Assembly: GCA_021793335.1 (NCBI GenBank) | Contig: JAJYSW010000179.1 | Location: forward strand, 1 to 6,847 | Source: Actinomycetes bacterium | Lineage (GTDB): Bacteria > Actinomycetota > Actinomycetes > Mycobacteriales > Micromonosporaceae | Direction: 5' to 3' | DNA: 6,847 nt | Shown here: one piece after another, positions 1 through 5,926 of the stretch | Numbering within the stretch: the stretch's first letter is position 1 | Layout: each line of letters opens with the position of its first letter | The notes under the pieces: generated by a model | The model's database searches: none | The model's input: the letters and a program-made list of their open reading frames with translations, nothing else | What the model was told of the DNA's origin: nothing | Program-made: the position numbers and the translations under genes

Positions 1-735
1 CACACTGCGCCGCTGCGGGCCGTCGAGACCGCCTCGGAGGCCGGCCGGGCCATCGAGCCGCTGCGTTCCCTGCCGCAGATACCCACCGCCAGGGCCCTGG
101 AGCTCATGACCTCCGCCAGCCCGCCTGCCGGGCTCGTCATCGGCCGCGACGCCGAGCAGGTCCCCGTCGTCGCGCCGTTCTTCCGGCCCGCGGAGACTCG
201 CATCAACCTCATCGGCGGCGTCTACCTGGCACGTCTGCTGGTCTTCCGCGCCCTCGCGCTCGGCACCCGGGTAGCGGTGTGCACCACCCGTCCGCAGGAG
301 TGGAACGGTCTCGGCGAGTCGGCCACCAACCGCAGCGACCGCCTCGCCGTCCTCCACGGTGATCAGCCGGTCACCGTCGAGGCCAGCCAGCACTCACCGG
401 CGCTGTACGTCTACGACGTCGGCGAGCGGGGCTCCCAGACCAAACCGGTCCTCGGCCCTTGGCGCACTCAGTTGACGGTGCTGCCGCGTTTGACCAACTA
501 CGCCGACAACCTCACTTCCGAGGCCCACATGACCATCCTCCAGCGCCTCACGGCCGAGGAAGCCCAGATCGCGCGTTCGAGCATTCGAGTCAACCAGGAA
601 GTCCTGCAATGGCTTCAGATGTTGCACGACGACATGATCGCCATGCTCCGCAAGGGCCAGAAGGAGAAGTATCTCTGGTGCGCCCCGACCTCCATTGAGG
701 CACAAATGTTCGGCGCGCCCATGCGCACGTACTGA
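1..735 (+). CDS. Probable type VII secretion membrane component EccE, C-terminal part (5' end outside window)
   Basis: The reading frame is open from the first base, so the gene very likely begins upstream. About 244 residues and a TGA stop (733-735) are visible. An internal ATG at 106 has no convincing ribosome binding site and cuts into a continuous protein, so I treat the gene as 5'-truncated. The visible part has no membrane segment. It reads as a soluble alpha/beta domain: a GLVIGRD strand, then LIGGVYLARLLVFRALALG, a TTRPQEW motif, a hydrophobic ALYVYDVG strand, GPWRTQLTVLPRL, an ILQRLTAEEA helix, and a C-terminal YLWCAPTSIEAQMFG segment. From memory this pattern matches the cytosolic C-terminal domain of actinobacterial EccE proteins, which sit at the periphery of the ESX membrane complex with EccB, EccC and EccD. 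The family call is recall-based, with no alignment. Alternatively it is an unrelated actinobacterial membrane or cytosolic protein. It converges on the next gene across a shared hairpin. Confidence 0.6.
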   Translation, partial: HTAPLRAVETASEAGRAIEPLRSLPQIPTARALELMTSASPPAGLVIGRDAEQVPVVAPFFRPAETRINLIGGVYLARLLVFRALALGTRVAVCTTRPQEWNGLGESATNRSDRLAVLHGDQPVTVEASQHSPALYVYDVGERGSQTKPVLGPWRTQLTVLPRLTNYADNLTSEAHMTILQRLTAEEAQIARSSIRVNQEVLQWLQMLHDDMIAMLRKGQKEKYLWCAPTSIEAQMFGAPMRTY

Positions 736-749
736 GACGGTACGACGGC

Positions 750-785
750 GGGGCCGCCGAGTCGAGGCATCGACTCGGCGGCCCC
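750..785. terminator. Perfect 16-bp inverted repeat between convergent genes, likely bidirectional terminator
   Basis: Positions 750-765 are exactly complementary to 770-785 around a four-base GGCA loop. The hairpin begins 15 bp after the stop of the eccE-like gene and ends 13 bp before the stop of the minus-strand gene, so it can serve both transcripts. There is no following T-tract on either strand, which is common for high-GC actinobacterial terminators. Confidence 0.7.
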
Positions 786-798
786 GTTCACCATGTCG

Positions 799-1983
799 TC
801 AGGAGGCGTCCCTCCACGCGGCCAGGTACGAATCCGCCAGTTCGACGGTCAGTTCCGTCAAGCCCTGCTGGTCGAGACCTGAGTCGACCAGCGCCAGGCG
901 CACCACGAGGTAGACGTTGTCGTCCTGGAGATGCAGCTGATAGTTCGAGGTGCCCTCCTCGACGACGCTGGCCACCGCGGCGGCCTGGTCGCCGACCTCG
1001 GGCGCCGGGTCCAGTTGCGACCATGAATCGGTGAGCTCGGCGACCTCGCGCGCGCCCAGTTCGTAGTTCACCGCCGCCTTGTCGTTCGAGGAGAACGAGA
1101 CCGCCTCGAATTCCAACAGCGCCACGGAGTTGTCGGGCGTCCCATAGGTGAGCACGCACAGCTGCTGCCAGCCGCGGCTCTTCTGGTCGGCGCTGCCGGT
1201 CGTCTCCGGATCCACACCGCCGGTGTGAGCGTCGAGCGGCGCGGCGTCGACGAGCGAGCACGGCTCCTCGCTGCCGCTGTAGGTCAGGCCCGTGTCGGTG
1301 TCCTGCGTCGCCTCGCCGGAGTCATCGCGGTTGAACCACCACCAGCCGATCCCTCCCACGAGCCCCAGCGCGACGATCGCCGCGATGACCTTCGGGATCG
1401 GGCTCGACTTGCGTGCGCGGCTGCGTTTCTTCTGGAAGTCAGAGCGCCTGCGGGTCTCCTTGGGGACATAACCGAGCTTGCCGATCGCGGTCGTGCCCTC
1501 GTCGCCGGCCCAGGAACCGGCCGAGTCGTCGGCGAACGCGGCTTCCTCGAACGGCTCGGGCGAGTGCGGCCGGGGGGCGGGAGCGGTCTGCGGAGCCTGC
1601 GACGACGCCGGTGGAGCGTATTCGGGCGGGTCTTGGCGCCCGTACGCCTGCGGTGGGCGTGGCGGTGAGGGCTGCGGTCCCGGCGGCTGCGCACGAGCGC
1701 CCGCCTGCGGCGGACCGTACGGCTGCTGCGGACGCGCCTGGCCGCGACCGGCCTGCGGCATACCGCCCGCCGCGGGCATCTGCCGGCCATGGCCGCCGTG
1801 TTCGGCCGCCGTCCAGCCCGGCTGCGGGTTGCGGCCGCCCCTGTCGGGGTCGGGCCCTGGGTTTCGACCGCCTTGTGCCGCGCGCGGAGCACCCGCCTGC
1901 GGTTGCCACTGATTCGGACCGCGCCTCGGACCATCGTCCGGCGAGGGGTCATAAGCCGGGCCAAAGGGTGGTGTGGCGCTCAC
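799..1983 (-). CDS. Single-pass membrane protein with long Pro/Gly/Gln-rich cytosolic N-terminus and two-cysteine extracytoplasmic domain; function unknown
   Basis: 394 residues. The start is GTG (complement of 1981-1983), with GGAGG (complement of 1989-1993) five bases upstream. Residues 1-150 are low-complexity Pro/Gly/Gln/Arg-rich sequence with internal echoes such as GGRNPGP and GGRNPQP. Residues 177-197 are strongly basic (KETRRR, KKRSRARK). A membrane helix spans about 198-217 (VIAAIVALGLVGGIGWWWF), followed by an acidic Ser/Thr linker and a folded domain from about 240. By the positive-inside rule the basic side is cytosolic and the C-terminal domain is outside. C242 and C276 may form a disulphide. 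A GDQAA motif lies at 331-335. The domain looks like a paralogue of the one in the next gene upstream and loosely recalls the DUF3558-type domains of actinobacterial lipoproteins, a weak inference. It is probably co-transcribed with that gene, 75 bp away. I do not recognise a function. Confidence 0.85.
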   Translation of the reverse strand: MSATPPFGPAYDPSPDDGPRRGPNQWQPQAGAPRAAQGGRNPGPDPDRGGRNPQPGWTAAEHGGHGRQMPAAGGMPQAGRGQARPQQPYGPPQAGARAQPPGPQPSPPRPPQAYGRQDPPEYAPPASSQAPQTAPAPRPHSPEPFEEAAFADDSAGSWAGDEGTTAIGKLGYVPKETRRRSDFQKKRSRARKSSPIPKVIAAIVALGLVGGIGWWWFNRDDSGEATQDTDTGLTYSGSEEPCSLVDAAPLDAHTGGVDPETTGSADQKSRGWQQLCVLTYGTPDNSVALLEFEAVSFSSNDKAAVNYELGAREVAELTDSWSQLDPAPEVGDQAAAVASVVEEGTSNYQLHLQDDNVYLVVRLALVDSGLDQQGLTELTVELADSYLAAWRDAS

Positions 1984-2058
1984 AATATCCTCCGCGAGTG
2001 ATGCTCGGCGTGTCGACTTGACGCCAAGGTCGTCACGGTCAGCTTAAAGGGAAGCCGC
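1984..2058 (-). other. 75-bp gap between the two minus-strand membrane-protein genes
   Basis: It contains the ribosome binding site GGAGG (complement of 1989-1993) of the downstream gene and no hairpin strong enough to be a terminator. I see no convincing promoter on the minus strand, so the two genes are most simply read as one transcript. Confidence 0.4.
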
Positions 2059-2748
2059 TCAATTCCCGTCCCGGGGGAGCTCGTCGATGAGTCCCGCGGC
2101 CAGATCCACCGCCAGTTGTCGCTGGTCCCCGCCTTCGGGCGGCACCCCGGTGAAGAACGAGTTCACGCTCACCGTCGCATTCGCCTCTTGGGCGTGCAGA
2201 CGCAGCTCGGTCTCCTCGGTGCCCTCGACGACGGCCGTCGCGGCCTGCTCGCCGACGCCGCTGAGCGACGAGGCTGCGAGCCCGTTGGTCTCCGCGAAGT
2301 CGAGCACGCCCGCGTGGGCCGCCCTGGCGTCCGAGGCCGATCCGTACACCTGCACTGTCGCGAAGAAGGTGACCAGCCGGTAGGCGTCGTCCCCGGTGTG
2401 CTCGGCCGAATAGGTGCAGTCGAACGTGTGCACCCCGTCCTCGGCCCGATCCGAGGATTCCCGTGCCTGCTCCACGTCCGCCCATGGCGCCAAGAGTTCC
2501 TGATCGACGAACCGTTCGCACAGGTCGCCGATGCCGGCGGCGTCGATGTTCGGTGCTTCGTCGCCGAAGCCGCTCACCCAGAACAGGACCGTCCCGCCTC
2601 CCGCCAGGAGGAGCAGGACGGCGGCGAGCACGCCGCCTGCGCCGACGAGCTGGCGGAACCGGTCGGCACCACGGTGCCGTCCCTGGTAGGTGTCGGGTTT
2701 ATCGTCGTCTGGGGCCTCGTCGGAATCCTCAGAGTCAATGACCTGCAC
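2059..2748 (-). CDS. Single-pass membrane protein with two-cysteine extracytoplasmic domain; paralogue of the downstream gene
   Basis: 229 residues from a GTG start (complement of 2746-2748). Residues 1-33 are short and charged, acidic first (DSEDSDEAPDDD) and then basic. A membrane helix lies at about 35-58 (VLAAVLLLLAGGGTVLFWV). The rest is a predicted extracytoplasmic domain with C77 and C111, exactly 34 residues apart, and GEQAA starting at residue 166, exactly 55 after C111. The 394-residue neighbour shows the same spacings (C242, C276, G331), and both then carry a VVE(E)GT strand. The two are therefore likely tandem duplicates whose cytosolic tails diverged, one long and proline-rich, the other short. 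The start is uncertain. The best Shine-Dalgarno GGAGG (complement of 2763-2767) is 14 bases from the GTG, the frame stays open to about 2877, and the only other upstream candidate I see is CTG at 2793. No function is recognised; a role in envelope sensing or secretion is a guess. Confidence 0.8.
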   Translation of the reverse strand: MQVIDSEDSDEAPDDDKPDTYQGRHRGADRFRQLVGAGGVLAAVLLLLAGGGTVLFWVSGFGDEAPNIDAAGIGDLCERFVDQELLAPWADVEQARESSDRAEDGVHTFDCTYSAEHTGDDAYRLVTFFATVQVYGSASDARAAHAGVLDFAETNGLAASSLSGVGEQAATAVVEGTEETELRLHAQEANATVSVNSFFTGVPPEGGDQRQLAVDLAAGLIDELPRDGN

Positions 2749-2840
2749 TGCGATGTCCGTGACCTCCGTGCGTCGCGAGCCGAACGCAGTCAGCTTATCG
2801 AGTGTCTCGGACGCGAACCAGGCTCTGCCCGTACCGAGCG

Positions 2841-2868
2841 CGTATCGTGGGAAGAACTCACCTGTTAG
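2841..2868 (-). promoter_or_regulatory. Candidate minus-strand promoter for the membrane-protein pair
   Basis: On the minus strand, CTAACA (complement of 2863-2868, 4 of 6 matches to TTGACA) is separated by 16 bp from GATACG (complement of 2841-2846, 3 of 6 matches to TATAAT). The -35 box overlaps the palindrome at 2867-2882. Transcription would leave a leader of roughly 85 bases before the GTG at 2748. The match is weak and rests mainly on position. Confidence 0.25.
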
Positions 2869-2882
2869 TGAGCGCGTTCACT
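2867..2882. promoter_or_regulatory. 16-bp near-perfect palindrome, possible repressor operator
   Basis: AGTGAGCGCGTTCACT is self-complementary at seven of eight base-pair positions; only the G/T at positions 6 and 11 breaks symmetry. Its size and AGTGA-TCACT arms resemble TetR-family operators. It lies in the divergent region, 118 bp upstream of the minus-strand gene start and 342 bp before the rne start. No regulator gene is visible in the window. Confidence 0.4.
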
Positions 2883-3224
2883 GAGAGACGGGGCACCGGT
2901 CCCCCGTCCGGCTCGGCGAATGACGCACAGTATGCGATACTCGACCTTGTCGTACCGCACACACTGACGACGGTGCGATCGGAAAGGTCCTGTCCGCGCT
3001 GCTCATGGAGCGGGCGCGACGGCACCCGGCCGGGGCAGAGGTGTTTCCTCGGTGTGGGTCGAAGCTTTCGGTGCGGTCCGAACGGCACGGAACGCCGAGT
3101 CGACATGAGGCTCGCAGGCGTCGCCGAGGTGGGACGATCGCACTTACCGATGCCGCGCCCGTGCGGCAGCGGACGCAGACAGCGTCATGCGCCCGGGCGG
3201 CGGTTGGAATGGAGATTTATTCGC

Positions 3225-5486
3225 ATGCGCGAGAACAAGCCGCGCGAGCAGGTGACCGCTGCTGCGGTCACCTTCATGGCGCCGCAGAAAACCAAGACCG
3301 AAGAACCCGCCGACCCGGCTCTCAAGCCCGAGCGCACCCGCCCCCCGGCTGCCGCTCCGCAGGCCTCGCCGGTGTTCGCACCCCCGCCCAAGATCGAGAA
3401 GACCGATCGCCGGGCCGAACACGACGACGAGCAGACCGAATCCAAACAAACGCAGAAGAAGTCCGCTCAGGTCAAGAAGAGCCACCAGAAGCAGACCTCT
3501 TCGCAGAAGACCAGAGAACAGTACAAGCCCCCCGAACCCCAGGCAGAGGAAGCGTCCGACGACGACTTCGATGACGACTTCGACGACGAGAGCGCCGAAG
3601 AGCGCCGCCGTCGCCGGGGCCGCCGCGGTCGGCGCGGACGCGGCCGCGGGAAGGGCGGCGAGGGCTCCGCCGACGACGACGGCGACGAACACGACGAAGA
3701 CGCCGAGACCGCCGCAGAGACCGATGAGGAGACCGACTCCGGCGATGGCCCCGAGGTCACCCGCCGCCGTCGCCGTCGCCGCAAGCGGGTGGGCTCCGAA
3801 GACTCCGACCGGACCAAGCACGACGACACCGACGGCGACGTCGTCGTCAAAGTCCGCACCCCCAAGAAGACCTCCAACGACGACGTCCGCGGCGTCTCCG
3901 GTTCCACCCGTCTCGAAGCGAAGCGCCAACGCCGCCGCGACGGCCGCAAGAGCGGACGGGGCCGCGTCCAGGTGGTCAGCGAAGCCGAGTTCCTCGCCCG
4001 CCGCGAATCGGTCGAACGCCAGATGGTCGTCCGAGTCCGAGGCGGACGGGCGCAGGCCGCTGTACTGGAAGACGACATTCTCGCCGAGCACTACGTCTCC
4101 AAATCCGGGGCCCAGGGCATGGTCGGCAACGTCTACCTCGGCAAAGTCCAGAACGTCCTGCCGAGCATGGAGGCCGCATTCGTCGACATCGGGCGCGGGC
4201 GCAACGCCGTGCTCTACGCCGGCGAGGTCAACTGGGACGCCACCGGCCTGGCCGGCAAGGCCCGCTCCATCGAACAGGCCCTCAAACCCGGCGACGCGGT
4301 GCTCGTCCAGGTCACCAAGGACCCCGTCGGTCACAAAGGCGCGCGGCTGACCAGCCACATCGCGCTGTCGGGCCGCCACCTCGTCTACGTCCCCGGTGGC
4401 AATGCCTCGGGGATCTCCCGCAAGCTCCCCGACCGCGAGCGCACCAGGCTTCGTGCGGCGCTGAAGAAGCTCGTGCCCGAGGGCGCGGGGGTCATCGTCC
4501 GCACCGCCGCCGAGGGGGCTGGCCCCGAGGAACTGGCCCGCGACATCTCGCGCCTCCAGATCGAGTGGGAGGAGATCCAGACCAAGTCGAAGAAGGGCGG
4601 CGCCCCGGCCGTGCTCCACTCCGAGCCCGACGTGCTCATCCGAGTGGTCCGCGACGTCTTCAACGAGGACTTCAAGGAGCTCCTCGTCGAAGGCGAGGAC
4701 GCCTATGACGAGATCCACAAGTACCTCGAATCGGTCTCGCCCGAGCTGCTGCCGCGCTTGAAGCGTCACACCGGCACCAAAGACGTCTTCGCCGAGAAGC
4801 GTGTCGACGAACAGCTGCTCAAGGCCCTCGATCGCAAGGTCTACCTGCCGTCGGGCGGCTCGCTGGTCATCGATCGGACCGAGGCCATGACCGTCATCGA
4901 CGTCAACACCGGCCGGTTCACCGGCGAGGGCGGTAACCTTGAGGAGACCGTCACTCGGAACAACCTCGAAGCGGCCGAGGAGATCGTCCGTCAGCTGCGG
5001 CTGCGCGACATCGGCGGCATCGTCGTCATCGACTTCATCGACATGGTGCTCGAATCGAACCGTGATCTGGTGTTGCGCCGGCTCACCGAGTGCCTGGGCC
5101 GCGACCGCACCAAGCACCAGGTCACCGAGGTGACCTCGCTGGGCTTGGTGCAGATGACTCGCAAGCGCGTCGGCCAGGGCCTCATCGAGGCGTTCTCCGA
5201 ACCGTGCGACCACTGCAAGGGCCGCGGTGTGCTGATCCACACCGATGAGATCCTCGGCACCGGCTCTTCCAAGAAGCGGGGCGGCGGTTCGTCGGGCAAT
5301 GGCAACGGCAATGGGAACGGCAAGAAGAAGCGCGAACGCGGCAAGTCCGGTTCGGGCTCCAAGCAGGCGAGCCAGAAGGCCGAGCAGTCCGAGCCCAAGT
5401 CGGCCGCCGAGCAGACGGCGAAGATCGCGGCCTCACGGGCCGAGACCGACGAGGAACCGGGCAAACCCGAGGGCGATTCAAGTTGA
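3225..5486 (+). CDS. rne: Ribonuclease E/G (Rne/Rng family endoribonuclease)
   Basis: 753 residues. It cleaves single-stranded, AU-rich RNA in mRNA decay and in rRNA and tRNA maturation. I chose ATG 3225 because GGAG (3211-3214) lies 10 bases upstream and the open frame before it is not protein-like. Residues 1-260 are disordered: Pro/Lys/Gln-rich to about 110, an acidic run (DDDFDDDFDDE) at 112-122, an Arg/Gly block at about 125-145, another acidic stretch, then seven arginines at 180-186. The catalytic core starts near 266. It has the S1 domain (GNVYLGKV at 301-308), the 5'-sensor pair R426-T427 in VIVRTA, and the DNase I-like site with D559 (IDVN) and D603 (VIDFIDM), equivalent to E. coli R169, T170, D303 and D346. 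The zinc-link CxxC is C661/C664. The tail (677-753) has GNGNGNGNG and Lys/Ser/Glu repeats. Flanking disordered arms around a central core are the known actinobacterial layout; the protein is shorter than the mycobacterial and streptomycete enzymes. Confidence 0.95.
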   Translation: MRENKPREQVTAAAVTFMAPQKTKTEEPADPALKPERTRPPAAAPQASPVFAPPPKIEKTDRRAEHDDEQTESKQTQKKSAQVKKSHQKQTSSQKTREQYKPPEPQAEEASDDDFDDDFDDESAEERRRRRGRRGRRGRGRGKGGEGSADDDGDEHDEDAETAAETDEETDSGDGPEVTRRRRRRRKRVGSEDSDRTKHDDTDGDVVVKVRTPKKTSNDDVRGVSGSTRLEAKRQRRRDGRKSGRGRVQVVSEAEFLARRESVERQMVVRVRGGRAQAAVLEDDILAEHYVSKSGAQGMVGNVYLGKVQNVLPSMEAAFVDIGRGRNAVLYAGEVNWDATGLAGKARSIEQALKPGDAVLVQVTKDPVGHKGARLTSHIALSGRHLVYVPGGNASGISRKLPDRERTRLRAALKKLVPEGAGVIVRTAAEGAGPEELARDISRLQIEWEEIQTKSKKGGAPAVLHSEPDVLIRVVRDVFNEDFKELLVEGEDAYDEIHKYLESVSPELLPRLKRHTGTKDVFAEKRVDEQLLKALDRKVYLPSGGSLVIDRTEAMTVIDVNTGRFTGEGGNLEETVTRNNLEAAEEIVRQLRLRDIGGIVVIDFIDMVLESNRDLVLRRLTECLGRDRTKHQVTEVTSLGLVQMTRKRVGQGLIEAFSEPCDHCKGRGVLIHTDEILGTGSSKKRGGGSSGNGNGNGNGKKKRERGKSGSGSKQASQKAEQSEPKSAAEQTAKIAASRAETDEEPGKPEGDSS

Positions 5487-5497
5487 TTGCGGGGCGA

Positions 5498-5523
5498 CGC
5501 TGCGGACTGTGACGTTCGCAGCG
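5498..5523 (+). terminator. Terminator-like hairpin after rne
   Basis: Starting 12 bp past the rne stop, 5498-5507 (CGCTGCGGAC) pairs with 5514-5523 (GTTCGCAGCG) over ten base pairs, one of them a G-T wobble, around a six-base loop. Only a short TTT follows at 5528-5530, so termination may be partial and some rne transcripts could read into rplU-rpmA. Confidence 0.5.
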
Positions 5524-5551
5524 CCGGTTTGATCCCGATGCCGAAACCAGC

Positions 5552-5569
5552 GCGTACATGACGTACGCT
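5552..5569 (+). promoter_or_regulatory. Possible rplU-rpmA promoter -10 within a small inverted repeat
   Basis: TACGCT at 5564-5569 fits the actinobacterial -10 pattern TANNNT. It lies inside GCGTAC-ATGAC-GTACGC (5552-5568), a perfect six-base inverted repeat that could bind a regulator. No good -35 exists at 17 bp spacing; TTGATC at 5529-5534 sits 20 bp from TACATG (5555-5560). If used, the rplU leader would be about 350 bases and include all the repeats described here. Confidence 0.25.
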
Positions 5570-5600
5570 AGTGAGCGGCCTGCAAGAGCCTTCAGCTTTT

Positions 5601-5621
5601 CTCCCCGCTCCGGCGGGGGAG
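5601..5621. repeat. CTCCCC/GGGGAG hairpin, first of the C/G hairpin cluster
   Basis: CTCCCCGC (5601-5608) pairs with GC-G-GGGGAG (5613-5621) around TCCG, with one bulged G. No T-run follows. It shares the TCCCCGC...GCGGGG core with the two units that begin at 5625 and 5686, but it is only 27 bp from the first of them and so is out of the 61-bp register. Confidence 0.5.
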
Positions 5622-5624
5622 CGT

Positions 5625-5714
5625 TCGATCCCCGCGCAAGCGGGGAGGGATCGACATCGATGCAGAGGCTGATCTGGCGCCGGACTCGTTCCCCGCGCAT
5701 GCGGGGGCTGGATT
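5625..5714. CRISPR. CRISPR-like repeat-spacer-repeat, degenerate, type I-E-like; no cas genes in window
   Basis: Two 29-bp units, 5625-5653 and 5686-5714, are spaced exactly 61 bp apart and leave a 32-bp interval (5654-5685). This is the 29+32 geometry of type I-E arrays. Each has the type I-E hairpin core: CCCCGC-GCAA-GCGGGG in the first and CCCCGC-GCAT-GCGGGG in the second, preceded by TCGAT or TCGTT. They agree at 20 of 29 positions, 19 of the first 21, and diverge at the 3' end, as a terminal CRISPR repeat often does. Against a functional array: only two units, imperfect identity, a location in a ribosomal-protein leader, and similar C/G hairpins nearby that are out of register. They may be plain RNA hairpins or a remnant array. 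Confidence 0.35.
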
Positions 5715-5740
5715 CGGAGCCGGGTCGGCGGGCCTGCCGA

Positions 5741-5842
5741 GGTGGCGCTCGCGGAGCCGTGAGCCGACACCCACGGTGACGCATGCGGAGCCGCGGACCG
5801 GCGGTCACGGCGACGCTCGCGGAACCGTGCGGCACGGTGCGC
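5741..5842. repeat. Three tandem degenerate repeats with 34-bp period
   Basis: Units begin at 5741, 5775 and 5809, each exactly 34 bp. The first 20 or so bases are conserved with consensus GGYGRCGCWYGCGGARCCGY; the remaining 14 vary. Units 1 and 3 agree at 18 of the first 21 positions. The core CGGARCCG occurs at 5752, 5786 and 5820, and once more at 5715, 37 bp before the first, suggesting a fourth decayed copy overlapping the end of the CRISPR-like unit. None is in a gene. Confidence 0.6.
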
Positions 5843-5866
5843 GCACCGTGATATTTGACAGACACC

Positions 5867-5902
5867 GTTCCCCTGCGGGGAACTTGTTCCCCGCATCGGG
5901 GA
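5867..5902 (+). promoter_or_regulatory. Four alternating complementary arms upstream of rplU, possible leader RNA switch
   Basis: GTTCCCC (5867-5873), GGGGAAC (5877-5883), GTTCCCC (5886-5892) and GGGGA (5898-5902) alternate. Arms 1-2 form a perfect seven-pair stem with a TGC loop, and arms 3-4 (extended to TCCCCG/CGGGGA) form a second stem with a CAT loop. Alternatively arms 2 and 3 are perfectly complementary, and then neither of those stems can form. The rplU ribosome binding site AAGGAG (5909-5914) begins seven bases after the last arm, so the choice of pairing could affect translation initiation. No Rfam leader is recognised by eye. Confidence 0.45.
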
Positions 5903-5926
5903 GGACCCAAGGAGACCAGCGTCGAC

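Larger units (their letters stand above)
2749..3224. other. 476-bp divergent intergenic region between membrane-protein gene and rne
   Basis: No gene is supported here. The rne frame stays open back to 2802, but the translation is rich in Arg, Cys, Ser and His, unlike the downstream protein, and lacks a ribosome binding site. The region holds the palindrome at 2867-2882. It also has a possible plus-strand -10 box GATACT at 2936-2941 with a poor -35, TCGGCG at 2913-2918. Two short hairpins lie in the presumed rne leader: 3067-3071 with 3078-3082 (TTCGG/CCGAA) and 3151-3156 with 3163-3168 (TGCCGC/GCGGCA). If the GATACT box is real the rne leader is about 280 bases, long enough for the autoregulatory leader cleavage known from E. 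coli rne, which is only an analogy. Confidence 0.5.

Noticed and set aside
1413..2021. Plus-strand Arg/Pro/Ala-rich frames over the proline-rich gene
   Set aside because: These are antisense products of low-complexity GC-rich codons.
2116..2868. 250-residue plus-strand frame over the 229-residue membrane protein
   Set aside because: The minus-strand frame shows a clear membrane helix and paralogy to its neighbour; the plus frame shows neither.
2802..3224. In-frame 141-residue N-terminal extension of RNase E
   Set aside because: It has no ribosome binding site at its start, its composition is unlike the protein, and it crosses the divergent regulatory region. ATG 3225 has a good GGAG.
3144..5240. 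Long 698-residue open frame antisense to rne
   Set aside because: It mirrors the codon-position GC bias of rne and gives repetitive Val/Ala/Asp/Leu-rich sequence typical of antisense shadows. No domain is recognised.
5855..5860. Perfect TTGACA as a -35 box for rplU
   Set aside because: At 16-19 bp downstream the sequence is GGGGAAC-type, with no acceptable -10. It is noted as a chance match unless a start site is mapped.
5855..5926. TTG-initiated extension of L21
   Set aside because: The added residues translate the leader hairpins. The conserved L21 N-terminus begins at ATG 5927 with AAGGAG upstream.
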